Under the pieces are notes generated by a model that was not told the origin of the DNA, searched no databases, and saw only the letters and a program-made list of their open reading frames with translations. Position numbers and translations under genes: made by a program. Source: Halobellus rufus (lineage in GTDB: Archaea > Halobacteriota > Halobacteria > Halobacteriales > Haloferacaceae). Taken from it: 64,000 nucleotides of DNA. Positions 35,507 through 44,604 of this stretch are shown here, in pieces; position 1 is the stretch's first letter; every line of letters starts with the position of its first letter. The stretch is taken from NCBI RefSeq assembly GCF_000739575.1, contig NZ_BBJO01000024.1:62001-126000 (forward strand), read 5' to 3'.

Positions 35507-38469
35507 ATGAGTAAGCCTTACGACGAGAAAGCCTTCGAGAACGAGATCGCAGCCGCGTTGCTCGACCGTGGCTACGTCCGGGTGCCGAGCGACCAGTTCG
35601 ACACCGAACGCGGCCTCTTCCCCCAGCAGATCATCTCGTTCGTGAAGGAAACGCAGCCCGAGGCGTGGAACAAACTGGAAACCGCCCACAAGGGCAACAC
35701 CCGCCAGCGCTTCCTCCAAGAACTCACCAGCGCGCTCGAACGCCAAGGGACGCTTGAACTGTTACGACACGGCCTCCGAACCACCGGGACGAAGATCGAC
35801 CTCGCGACGTTTCGACCAAACACGGGGATCAATCCCGAACTACAGCGGAAGTACGACGCCAACGTCCTCGGGGTGACCCAGCAGCTCCACCACTCTGCAA
35901 CGAACCCGGATCAGAGCATCGACCTCGCGCTCAGTGTCAACGGGATTCCGGTTGCGACCGCGGAACTCAAGAACACCTTCACCGATCAGACAGTCCGCAA
36001 CGCCCGTGAACAGTACCGTGAAGACCGCGATCCGAGCGAGCCCATCCTTCGATTCAAGCGCGGGGCACTCGTCCACTTCGCGATTGACCAGAACGAGATC
36101 TACTACACGACTGAGCTCGAAGGAGAGGACACGAACTTCCTCCCGTTCAACAAGGGGCACGAGAAGGGTGGAGGCAACCCTCCGCGCCAAGGCGACCATC
36201 GGACCGCCTACCTCTGGAAAGAGGTTTGGGAGAAAGACAGCTGGATGGATATTCTCCAACGGTTCATCCACATCGACCAGAGGAGATCAAAAAAGACGGC
36301 ATCACCGTCAAGGAAGAAGAGACACTGATCTTCCCGCGATATCACCAACTAGAGTGCGTCCGTCAACTAGTCGATAATGCGAGAGAGGAAGGTTCGGGAG
36401 AAGATTATCTCATTCAGCACTCCACGGGAAGCGGGAAGAGCAAGTCTATAGCGTGGCTTGTTCACCGGCTCGTTTCTCTCCATAACGCCGACGACGATGC
36501 GGTCTTCGACGGCGTCGTCGTCGTCACCGACCGGACGATTCTGGACGAACAGCTTCGGAATACCATTTACGAACTCGACCACAAGACCGGCGTAGTTCAC
36601 GGTATTACCGGTGAAAAGGGTCCGAAATCGGAAGAGCTCGCAGGTGCACTCGAAGCCGGCAAGCCGGTCATCATCACCACGCTCCAGACCTTCCCGTACG
36701 TCATCGAACACACGCAGTCGCTCCCCGAGCGGGACTACGCGGTCGTCGTCGACGAGGCACACAGCAGCCAGACTGGAGAGATGTCGGCTGAGATGAAGGG
36801 CATCCTCTCTGGGGTCGACGAAGAGGAAATCGACGACGCGGAGGATGCCATCGTCGCGAGTGCTGAAGCTCGAAGCAAGCAGCCGAATCTCAGTTTCTTC
36901 GCATTTACTGCGACGCCGAAAGCGAAGACTCTCCAGATGTTCGGCGAGCCAGATGGTGATGATGGCTACGAGCCGTTCCACCTCTACTCGATGCAGCAGG
37001 CTATCGACGAAGGGTTCATTCTCGATGTACTTCGGAACTACACGACTTACGAGACGTTCTACAACGTCGCGAAGGTCGTCGAGGAGGACCCACAAGTGCC
37101 GGAGAAGAAAGCGGTCAAAGCGATCTCGCGGTTCCTGAAGCTCCATCCGCACAACGTTTCACAGAAGGTCGAGATTATCGTCGAGCACTTCCGAAACAAC
37201 ACGCAGCACAAGATCGGTGGAAAAGCGAAAGCGATGATCGTCACCTCCTCGCGCTCTCACGCCGTCCGATACAAGAAGGCTCTCGACGAGTACATTGAGG
37301 AGAACGGCTATAACCTCAGCGCGCTCGTGGCATTTTCCGGAACCGTCGAAGACGACGGTGAGAGCTATACTGAGGAGGGAATGAACGACGGGATCAAGGA
37401 ATCCGAGCTTCCGAATGCTTTCGACAGTCAAGCCTACCAGGTGCTTGTTGTCGCCGACAAGTACCAGACCGGCTTCGACCAACCGCTATTACACACGATG
37501 TACGTGGATAAGAAGCTCTCCGGGATTCAGGCGGTCCAGACGCTATCCCGTCTGAACCGTACACACCCCGGAAAAGAGGATACCTTCGTCCTCGACTTCG
37601 AAAATGAGCAATCGGAGATCAAGGAGGCATTCGAACCCTTCTATGGGAAGACCACCGTCACCGAGGAAACGGACCCGCAACACCTCCAGCAGCTGGCGAG
37701 CGAATTGAAAGCGTTCCGTATCTACGATCAGAGTGACGTAGATCGATTCGCGGAAGTCTTCTTTGACCCTGAAAATACCGGGACAGAGGGCGCACACGCG
37801 AAATTAAGTAGTCTGGTACAGCCTGCGCGTGACGAGTTTATGATTTCGAACGAAGAGACCCAAGAGGAGTTCCGATCGACCCTCCGCTCGTTCCTCCGTC
37901 TCTATAAGTTCCAATCGCAGATCGTCAGCTATGCGGATACACACCTCGAAAAGCTGTACACCTTCGGCCGATTCCTCTACAAAGAGCTCCCCAAGGGATC
38001 GGGCCAGCCGAGTGTTGAGTTCGACAACGAACTCGCGCTGCAGTACTATCGGCTCGAAAAGTCGGAAGAAGGTGATATTGAACTAGACAAGACCGACGGA
38101 GAAGTACAGGGGCCGACAGAGACAGGGACCGGCAGGGGAAGCGAAGACGACGAAGTCGAACTCTCGACTATCGTTGAGAAAATCAACGAAAAACTGGGAA
38201 CCGACTTTACCGAGGCTGATCAGCTATTCTTAGAACAGTTGAAAGAGGACGCGCTTGAAGATGATCACCTCAGAAGGTCTGCAAAGGTCAATAGTCGCGA
38301 GAACTTTGCTCTGGAATTCGACAGTGCGCTCACTGAGATGTTCATTGATCGAATGGACCAGAACGAAGAGTTGTTCGCCGAGTTTATGGACAACGACGAA
38401 GTGCAGGAAGTGATCACGGAGCATCTTCGTCATCAGGTGTATCAAGAAAGCCAGGAAGCAGAAGGGTAA
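35507..38469 (+). pseudogene. hsdR: Type I restriction endonuclease subunit, broken by a one-base frameshift
   Basis: First segment 35507 to about 36277: N-terminal nuclease domain with LALSVNGIPVATAELKNTF (Glu152, Lys154) and WKEVWEKDSWMDILQRFIHID. Second segment, in the next frame up to 38469: PEEIKKDGITVKEEETLIFPRYHQLECVR, Walker A HSTGSGKSK, VVDEAHSSQTG (DEAH), QTGFDQPLLHTMYVDKK and QTLSRLNR. Together they give a normal HsdR of about 987 residues. The frames meet at 36270-36285, where one base appears missing. If real, DNA cleavage is lost while modification by HsdM-HsdS remains. Start ATG 35507 is 22 bp after hsdS. Confidence 0.88.
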
Positions 38470-38855
38470 TTCTAGTCAGGACACTTCGGCGTACCGTATT
38501 CAGAAGGAAGGGGATTGTCACTGCGGGAATCTAGTTCATAACCGACGTCTGATAGGAACTTGACCCACCGTTGGTTGGTCGATGTCAAGGCGCGCCGAGT
38601 CAGGCGCGCCGACCAACCCCGGTTTCTGCTGGACATGTGCCGAGCGAAGCGAGGCAGTGGTTTATTCAGGTGGCTCCTTAGCCACACCCCTAACGGAGAA
38701 TTGGGTACCCCGCCTCGGATTTTGCAGAACCAGTAAGCTACTGTTGAGCCACGCACCAGAATCAACTCTCAAAGCAACGCTATTCGGCCCTAAAACAAGC
38801 AAAAATATCCGCTAAAAAGAGCAATCGATAGTGATGCCTCTCAGGAGTCGTCGCG
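38470..38855. other. Intergenic region with GGCGCGCC dyad
   Basis: 386 bp between convergent hsdR and the zinc-finger/HTH gene. No convincing gene. It contains the structured repeat at 38573-38618. Short open frames on both strands look like noise. Confidence 0.45.
38573..38618. repeat. Nested inverted repeat with two GGCGCGCC palindromes
   Basis: GGTTGGTC (38573-38580) pairs with GACCAACC (38611-38618). Between them are two GGCGCGCC palindromes (38589-38596 and 38603-38610) six bases apart that can pair with each other. It lies between convergent genes, so it could act as a terminator for either, although no U-tract follows. Confidence 0.5.
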
Positions 38856-40958
38856 CTAGCCGGGGGTCCCGAGCGCGGCCGCGAAGTTTCTCGGCGCGTA
38901 TCGCTTCCCGTCGACAGTCGTGATAGCAGGCGCGAACTTGAAGCCGAACTGTCGAAGTGGCTCACCAGTCACCTCGGCCCACCGACGAGCACCTTCTCGA
39001 AGGAGCTGACGAGCTTCTCGCAACGTCGACGGGTTGAATCCAATATCTAGGTCGTCAGGATCAGCCCCCTCTGTTCGACTGATCTTTCCACCATATCTAT
39101 CCAGCCACCGACACCACGGGTCATCATCAGCATATGATTCGGCTCGTGTGAGGCTGTCGAGTGCACTTTCCCACCCAGCTTGAATGCTTTGAGAAACCGA
39201 GTCGATATACCCCGTCAGTTCCTGAGCGATGTACTTCGACCCTAGTTGTACTTCTCCATATGAGTGGTCAACGAGAGGGCCGAGCCGTTTGAGCGCTCGA
39301 TAGATCGTGTCTAAATGAACACCAATTGATTCGGCTAACTCGCTGGGTGATATCTTCCCACCATCGGTGAGAAGTGTCTCAACAAGTTCGGTGTCCGTCG
39401 TGTTCATCTGGCTCGCAATCGCGAAAATCTGGTCATCCTGTTTTGACTCAGTCCGGGGCAAGCTACCTGAAACGAGTTTTCTCCATCGACGCGACCCAGC
39501 AACCTCGAAATAATCATCAGCGACGTACGCGCCTTCAGTAGGGTCAGTAGAAATCCCGGACCACTCTAGGACGTTTAGTAGGGCTTCGTCGAGTTCTCTG
39601 GTAAGCGTGTCCAGATCGTCCCAGTAGACCGTTCCGTCGTTGATTGAGTTCTGAAGAGAAACACCAATCTTCGGGTTTTCGAGCTCTGTTCCCTCAACGG
39701 CATCTGGATTCCGCATATGATAGTGCTTGAACTCCTTCGCTAGAGAATGACCACCAATCAGTTCAGCTGCACGCCGTGAATCGATTGTTGTAGTGTGGTA
39801 GTGGCCTGGACATTCACGGTCATCTCGTACTGATTTCACATATCCTTCCCGGTCACCAGCTAGGAGCATCGAAATCCGGGTAAGGGTCCCGTCGTATGCA
39901 ATGACTCGTCCACTGAGTGCCTTTAGAATACGTACGAATAGCTCAGCGTCGACGATGTTCGACGAATGGTGTATCCTATCAGAGTCAAAGTCCCCCGGAT
40001 TAATTGGGGTATGACTGTCAAACCGGAATCCTTGGCGGTCTGCGAGTGCGCCGAGTGCCTGCTGTAGAACCCTAGGGTATTGTTCGAAGTCCCAGTTGGA
40101 GCCTTCGACCTCAACATCGTATCCCTCGATACCACACGGATTGGACATCGATCGTAGCCCTTCCTTGGTTTCGATATCGGGCCAGCGCGGTGAGATTAGG
40201 AAATACGCGCGCTTTCGAGCCTCAGATTTGGCGTCATCCCAGGAAGAGTATGCACTCGGATAGACGTAGATCAGGTACTCTCGAACCTCGTCGAGCTCGA
40301 AGTTTGGCGAATCGCGTGCCGCGATACCGGATTCTTTGAAACGGAACTGAACTGTCCATTCATCTCCACCGATATTGACGCCAGTCCGTAGCGGACCGTG
40401 CTTCTCGAAGTCGTGCTCCTTTTGCAGAGAGTTAAGTCCGAAGTACGATCGAAGCGGATTCTCGCGATCTGCACAGTCCCATTTGAGGTACCCGTGGAAC
40501 TCGTGCGGTTGCGGATCGATGAAGAGTCTCGAAAAGCTCTCACTGTCCTCGCCCTCGGTTTCCGTCGCGGAGCTGTCCTCCTGCTCTGCTTCCTCCTGTA
40601 TGGCACTGTGATACGCGTCACAGGATTTTAGATGCTCCTCCGATGATTCCTGACTCTGTATCTCTTCCTCGCAGTGGAGACACTGTGCAACCGGCTCTGC
40701 TTTGCATCGTCCCTGGTGATGGTGCGCTACGTCGATATCTGAGAATTTACAGCGGCAGAATCGACATCGGGCAACGTACTTGGGCGCAAGATAGCTACGC
40801 CGCTGGGAACGCGTAGGAGTCTGAGAAATAGTCTGCCTCTCCGACCTGATACGGTCTGCCTCCGATTGCTCGACCGACGATTGAACCGAATCCGGGTCGT
40901 CAGCAGTGACGGCTTCGGCGTCGTCGAGCTGGTCGAAGAAATCCTCTGGTTCGGTCAT
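38856..40958 (-). CDS. Large zinc-finger/HTH protein of haloarchaeal mobile elements
   Basis: 700 residues. Disordered acidic start, then two Cys/His zinc fingers at about 65-115 (CRFCRCKFSDIDVAHHHQGRC and CLHCEEEIQS...HLKSC), a long central domain of unknown fold (about 150-500), and a C-terminal winged helix (SPSELAESIGVHLDTIYRALKRLG). I recall this architecture from haloarchaeal plasmids and integrated elements, where it is annotated only as a domain of unknown function. A replication or partition role is possible because it sits at the element end with repeats just upstream. ATG 40958 was chosen over GTG 40967. Confidence 0.6.
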   Translation of the reverse strand: MTEPEDFFDQLDDAEAVTADDPDSVQSSVEQSEADRIRSERQTISQTPTRSQRRSYLAPKYVARCRFCRCKFSDIDVAHHHQGRCKAEPVAQCLHCEEEIQSQESSEEHLKSCDAYHSAIQEEAEQEDSSATETEGEDSESFSRLFIDPQPHEFHGYLKWDCADRENPLRSYFGLNSLQKEHDFEKHGPLRTGVNIGGDEWTVQFRFKESGIAARDSPNFELDEVREYLIYVYPSAYSSWDDAKSEARKRAYFLISPRWPDIETKEGLRSMSNPCGIEGYDVEVEGSNWDFEQYPRVLQQALGALADRQGFRFDSHTPINPGDFDSDRIHHSSNIVDAELFVRILKALSGRVIAYDGTLTRISMLLAGDREGYVKSVRDDRECPGHYHTTTIDSRRAAELIGGHSLAKEFKHYHMRNPDAVEGTELENPKIGVSLQNSINDGTVYWDDLDTLTRELDEALLNVLEWSGISTDPTEGAYVADDYFEVAGSRRWRKLVSGSLPRTESKQDDQIFAIASQMNTTDTELVETLLTDGGKISPSELAESIGVHLDTIYRALKRLGPLVDHSYGEVQLGSKYIAQELTGYIDSVSQSIQAGWESALDSLTRAESYADDDPWCRWLDRYGGKISRTEGADPDDLDIGFNPSTLREARQLLREGARRWAEVTGEPLRQFGFKFAPAITTVDGKRYAPRNFAAALGTPG

Positions 40959-41415
40959 CGTGACCACCGACCCCCGTTCCGTTCTGTGGCAGCGTAACGC
41001 TCAAACCGCAGTGGTGAGACGTTAGACACGCCCGACCACCTCCTTTGCCTGTATTGGTTTGGGAGAGGGTTGGCGTCCAACGGCTTCCCGTAATGATTGG
41101 GAAGTTGGTCGTTGGACTCTATAGACACGGAGGCGCTCGCCGCTGAGGGTCAGAACTTTGGAACGGTTGTGGACCCTCGCGATTTGCCTTTGGCTTACAC
41201 TTGGAACTTTTCTACTTAGAGCGACGTCCAACGTGCGCCTCAACCAGAGCTTAGATTTCTCCCGATCTAACCTAGTAATCCCTTCAAGACGGTAATACAG
41301 CGAAATACTCCCGGCTATGCAGTCGCAACTGGAGCTGGTGAATCCAAACCTGGAATGTGGCGCGACACGACACTCTAAGAGGAATGTCGTACGGGAATGT
41401 GAACCAGGAAGGGTA
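40959..41415. other. Non-coding right end of the integrated element, with repeats
   Basis: 457 bp without a convincing gene. GTCCAACG at 41075-41082 pairs with CGTTGGAC at 41110-41117, enclosing a second stem CTTCCC/GGGAAG; a third GTCCAACG occurs at 41226-41233. Iteron-like sites near a possible replication or regulatory gene would fit an origin or a control region. Confidence 0.45.
41075..41117. repeat. Nested inverted repeat, iteron-like
   Basis: GTCCAACG ... CTTCCC ... GGGAAG ... CGTTGGAC forms an outer 8-bp and an inner 6-bp stem. The outer 8-mer is repeated directly 151 bp downstream at 41226-41233, upstream of the divergent zinc-finger/HTH gene. Confidence 0.5.
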
Positions 41416-41426
41416 TGCCGCCTCCC
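41415..41426 (+). repeat. Right attachment site (attR) core
   Basis: ATGCCGCCTCCC, the last 11 bases of the tRNA-Phe gene plus one flanking base, identical to 20322-20333. The tRNA remains whole on the right side, as is usual when an element integrates into the 3' end of a tRNA gene. Confidence 0.85.
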
Positions 41427-41489
41427 GGATTTGAACCGGGGACAGCTCGATCTTCAGTCGAGTGCTCTCCCAGTCTGAGCTAAGGCGGC
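41416..41489 (-). tRNA. tRNA-Phe (GAA)
   Basis: 74 nt. The seven-base acceptor stem GCCGCCT pairs with AGGCGGC, with discriminator A. Anticodon stem CTCGA/TCGAG carries loop CTGAAGA, so the anticodon is GAA. The T loop is GTTCAAAT with stem CCCGG/CCGGG. No intron, and CCA is not encoded. A TATA box on the minus strand at 41511-41520 lies 22-31 bp upstream. Its 3' end is the integration site of the element to the left. Confidence 0.97.
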
Positions 41490-41510
41490 GCGCACTTCGA
41501 CCGACGCCGA

Positions 41511-41520
41511 GTATATAAAA
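41511..41520 (-). promoter_or_regulatory. TATA box of tRNA-Phe
   Basis: TTTTATATAC on the minus strand, centred about 26 bp upstream of the tRNA 5' end, as expected for an archaeal promoter with transcription starting at the mature end. Confidence 0.65.
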
Positions 41521-41715
41521 AAGGGTTTCGGATCGGCTTGCCACGCGAACGGCGTCCCACGTCGCCGTCGCGCGAAACTGTCACGCGAGAGAGATAGATC
41601 GGCGAGAACAGCCCACGGCGAATCCGATTCGGTGGGGCTGGACTGGCAGGGACTATCGCGGGCGCGGTGCGGACGGGCGATAGTTCCGGTACTGGGCTGA
41701 GCGGCGACGGGACGC

Positions 41716-42726
41716 TCACTCGGCCACGCGGACGACCTGCTTTCCGACGTTGTCGCCGGAGAACAGCCCCAGGAACGCATCCGGTGCGTTCTCTAAGCCC
41801 TCGACGACAGTTTCGCGGTGGTCGATCTCGCCGCTTGCGACCCACGCTGCGAGCTGTTCGCTCGCCTCCTCGAACCGGGTCGCGTAGTCGCCGACGAGAA
41901 AGCCCTGGACCGTCGCACGCGGGGCGATGAGCTGCGGCAGCTTTCGAGGGCCGGTCGGGACGCTCTCGGCGTTGTAGTGCGCGATCTGTCCGCAGACGGC
42001 CACGCGGGCGTCGAGGTTCAGTTTCGTGAACACGGCGTCCGTGATCGGCCCGCCGACGTTGTCGTAGTAGACGTCGACGCCGCCTGGTGCGACCTCCTCG
42101 AGTGCGGCTCCGTAGTCGTCGGTCGCTTTGTAATTGACCGCGGCGTCGAAGCCGAGGTCGTCGGTGAGCCAGCGAATCTTCTCGTCAGAGCCGGCGAATC
42201 CGACGACGCGGCAGCCGTTCAGCTTCGCGATCTGCCCGACGACCGAACCGACCGCACCCGCTGCCCCGGAAACGACGACGGTGTCGCCGGGGTTGGGGTC
42301 GCCGACGTCGAGCAAGCCGAAGTACGCCGTCCGGCCCGGCATCCCGAGGACGCCGAGGTAGGCGGGCGGGTCGGCGATCTCGGGATCGACGGGGGCGACG
42401 TCACCTGCATCGAGAACGCTGTACTCAGCCCACGTGCCTTCGCCGGTCACGAGGTCGCCGGCGTCGTACTGGTCGCTCTTACTCTCGATCACTTCGCCGA
42501 CGACTCCTCCGCTCAGGACGTCGCCGACGTCCCACGGCTCCGCGTACGATTCGCTGTCTCGCATCCGGCCGCGCATATACGGATCGACGGAGAGGTACTC
42601 GACGCGAACGAGCAGTTCACCTTCGGCGGGCTCTGGTACGTCCGCCGCTCTGAGTTCGAAGCAGTCAGCGTCTGGTTCGCCTGCTGGCCGTTCGACGAAG
42701 TACCAACTGCGGTTTGTGTCTTCCAC
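41716..42726 (-). CDS. NADPH-dependent oxidoreductase, MDR superfamily (CurA/PTGR-like)
   Basis: 336 residues, zinc-free medium-chain reductase. N-terminal GroES-like part with LSVDPYMRGRMRD, a signature of the leukotriene/CurA branch; then GMPGRTAYFGLLDVG, cofactor loop VVSGAAGAVGSVVGQIAK, and VDVYYDNVGGPITDAV. It reduces alpha,beta-unsaturated ketones or quinones in the cytosol. It is monocistronic and adjacent to the tRNA, hence part of the chromosomal backbone. Physiological substrate unknown. Confidence 0.88.
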   Translation of the reverse strand: MEDTNRSWYFVERPAGEPDADCFELRAADVPEPAEGELLVRVEYLSVDPYMRGRMRDSESYAEPWDVGDVLSGGVVGEVIESKSDQYDAGDLVTGEGTWAEYSVLDAGDVAPVDPEIADPPAYLGVLGMPGRTAYFGLLDVGDPNPGDTVVVSGAAGAVGSVVGQIAKLNGCRVVGFAGSDEKIRWLTDDLGFDAAVNYKATDDYGAALEEVAPGGVDVYYDNVGGPITDAVFTKLNLDARVAVCGQIAHYNAESVPTGPRKLPQLIAPRATVQGFLVGDYATRFEEASEQLAAWVASGEIDHRETVVEGLENAPDAFLGLFSGDNVGKQVVRVAE

Positions 42727-42934
42727 ACCTCGTTTCGGCTTGTTGCGTCAAAGAGACTTCGGGAGGCGGTAGGCTTCTGGGTGATCCGAGCAGTTGACTC
42801 GCCGAAGCGATCAGATACGGCAGGTCAGTACAGCCTTCCGGAGTCGACGTGTCGAACAGACGATATCGGAACGGGGCGAACCCCTCGCATGGGAACATTC
42901 GCTCTCGGATGACTCTCGTGCATCTCGTCGAATC

Positions 42935-43057
42935 TCACTCGGTGACGTTTATCCCGCCGTGGACGGCTTCAGACGGCGTCATTCCGTACTCTTCGATGAA
43001 GGACACGACCGCGAGCAGCGCCTCCTCGTGTGGGTTCGCGAAATGCGGTGAGGACAT
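42935..43057 (-). CDS. Possible 40-residue small protein
   Basis: MSSPHFANPHEEALLAVVSFIEEYG and on: a compact amphipathic helix with acidic tail. The coding look is good but length is marginal, and no family is recognised. It is divergent from the PAS kinase gene. Confidence 0.35.
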   Translation of the reverse strand: MSSPHFANPHEEALLAVVSFIEEYGMTPSEAVHGGINVTE

Positions 43058-43184
43058 CACTCCCGTCCGATACCGCTGACGAGTACTTATATGACGCCAT
43101 AGCAACAACAATAGCGATAACCCCCGTATCGACGGGGCCAGAACTCTCTGCCCCAAAGAGAGAATCACGGTTACAACGGATACG

Positions 43185-44576
43185 ATGGCCGACGAAGAGA
43201 CCCCGGAGCCGAGAAACTATCAGCAGTTGATCAGCGTGTCGCCCGCGCCGGTCAACCTCTTCGACGACTCCGGAGAGATCATCTGGGGAAACGACGCTGT
43301 TCTCGACCTCTTGGGGCTTGATTCTAGAGAGGAGCTCATCGGTCGGTCCATCTTCGATTTCGTCGTCGCGGAGGACCAGTACACCGCAGAGCAAGAACTC
43401 GTCGACGTCGTCGAGTCGAAGACGGCGACGGGGCCGACGCCGATGCAGTTACGGCGTGCTGACGGTGAGATCCGGAGGATTCAGGTGTCCACTGCCCCCG
43501 GTCGGTTTCGGGGGAGAGACATCGGACAGGCAGTGGTCATCGACGTCACGGAACTGGAACGTGCCCACGAGGAACTCGAAACGGAACGGCAGTTCGTACA
43601 GAACGCGCTGAATGCCCTTCCGGACGTCTTCTACGTCATCACACCCGACGGAAAGCTGGATCGGTGGAACGACTCGCTGCTCGACGTCTCGGGATACGAC
43701 GACGAGGAAGTCCGAGCGATGGACATCGAGGACTTCTTCGTGGAGTCGCACACCGAACGGATCTCCGAATCGATCGCGACGGCGTTCGCCGAGGGCGCTG
43801 ACACCGTGGAAGCGACAGTCGTCACCAAGCAAGGGACGGAGATCCCGTTCGAGTTCCGCAAGCGACGACTCGTCGACGACGAGGACGTGATCGGACTGGC
43901 CGGAATCGGTCGCGATATCTCCGAGCGGAAGGCCCGCGAGCAACACCTTCGCGCGGTTGACTACCTCTTGCAGCACAACCTCCGGAATCAGGTCAACATC
44001 ATACAGGGATCTGTCGAATTGGTTTCAGACGCCAGTTCAGCGCGAGATCAGTCCGCAATCGATCGTATCGACGCGGCCGCCGAACGGCTGCTCTCGATCT
44101 TCGATAACCACCACCTCATCATCGACCAGTTGACGACACCGCAACCGAGGGAATCTATCGATGTGGTAGCGGTCCTCGACGCTATCGCCCGAGAACACGG
44201 CGAGGCGTATCCTGCGGCCACGATCACGACCAATCTCCCCGAGCGGGCGAACGTCTCGGGGGTGCACACACTCGAACTCGCACTCCGGGAGTTGGTCGAG
44301 AACGCGATCGAGCACAACGAGAGACAGGAGCCGCGGGTCGAAATCGACGTCGAGCACACCGACTCGGGAGTGGTAATCCGAATCAGCGACGACGGCCCGC
44401 CCATCCCGGAGATGGAGTACCGATCGTTCTCGGAGGATTCGCTACTGAATTCGACGTACCACTCTGCGGGATTCGGTCTCTGGTTCGTCTACCACGCCGT
44501 GCGGCAGTCCGGTGGGTCACTACACTTCGATCGGAACGAAGAGCGCGGGAACGTCGTCACGGTCGAGCTTTCGTAG
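43185..44576 (+). CDS. PAS-domain sensor histidine kinase
   Basis: 463 residues, soluble. PAS1 about 14-130 (INLFDDSGEIIWGNDAVLDLLG-like opening), PAS2 about 135-250 (NALPDVFYVITPDGKLDRWN), then the haloarchaeal H-box YLLQHNLRNQVNIIQG (phospho-His near 264), N-box ELVENAIEHN and ATP lid DDGPPIP...SAGFGLWFVYHAV. It autophosphorylates in response to a cytosolic cue such as redox or a small ligand; no response regulator is adjacent. No membrane segment. Confidence 0.9.
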   Translation: MADEETPEPRNYQQLISVSPAPVNLFDDSGEIIWGNDAVLDLLGLDSREELIGRSIFDFVVAEDQYTAEQELVDVVESKTATGPTPMQLRRADGEIRRIQVSTAPGRFRGRDIGQAVVIDVTELERAHEELETERQFVQNALNALPDVFYVITPDGKLDRWNDSLLDVSGYDDEEVRAMDIEDFFVESHTERISESIATAFAEGADTVEATVVTKQGTEIPFEFRKRRLVDDEDVIGLAGIGRDISERKAREQHLRAVDYLLQHNLRNQVNIIQGSVELVSDASSARDQSAIDRIDAAAERLLSIFDNHHLIIDQLTTPQPRESIDVVAVLDAIAREHGEAYPAATITTNLPERANVSGVHTLELALRELVENAIEHNERQEPRVEIDVEHTDSGVVIRISDDGPPIPEMEYRSFSEDSLLNSTYHSAGFGLWFVYHAVRQSGGSLHFDRNEERGNVVTVELS

Positions 44577-44604
44577 TGTTCGCAGAACGGCCACGCATCG
44601 ACCC

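Larger units (their letters stand above)
20322..41426. mobile_element. Integrated element (about 21.1 kb) in the tRNA-Phe gene
   Basis: Bounded by the 12-bp direct repeat ATGCCGCCTCCC at 20322-20333 and 41415-41426, the right copy overlapping the 3' end of tRNA-Phe. An integrase gene begins 51 bp inside the left copy. Composition is lower in GC than either flank, and the cargo is accessory: integrase, recombinase, type I restriction-modification, a kinase-phosphoesterase operon, DUF4238 and a zinc-finger/HTH protein. No capsid, terminase or portal gene is recognised, so an integrative plasmid or genomic island is likelier than a complete provirus. Confidence 0.85.

Noticed and set aside
38582-38815. 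Plus-strand frame with Cys pairs after hsdR
   Set aside because: It runs through the GGCGCGCC dyad and has no domain pattern.
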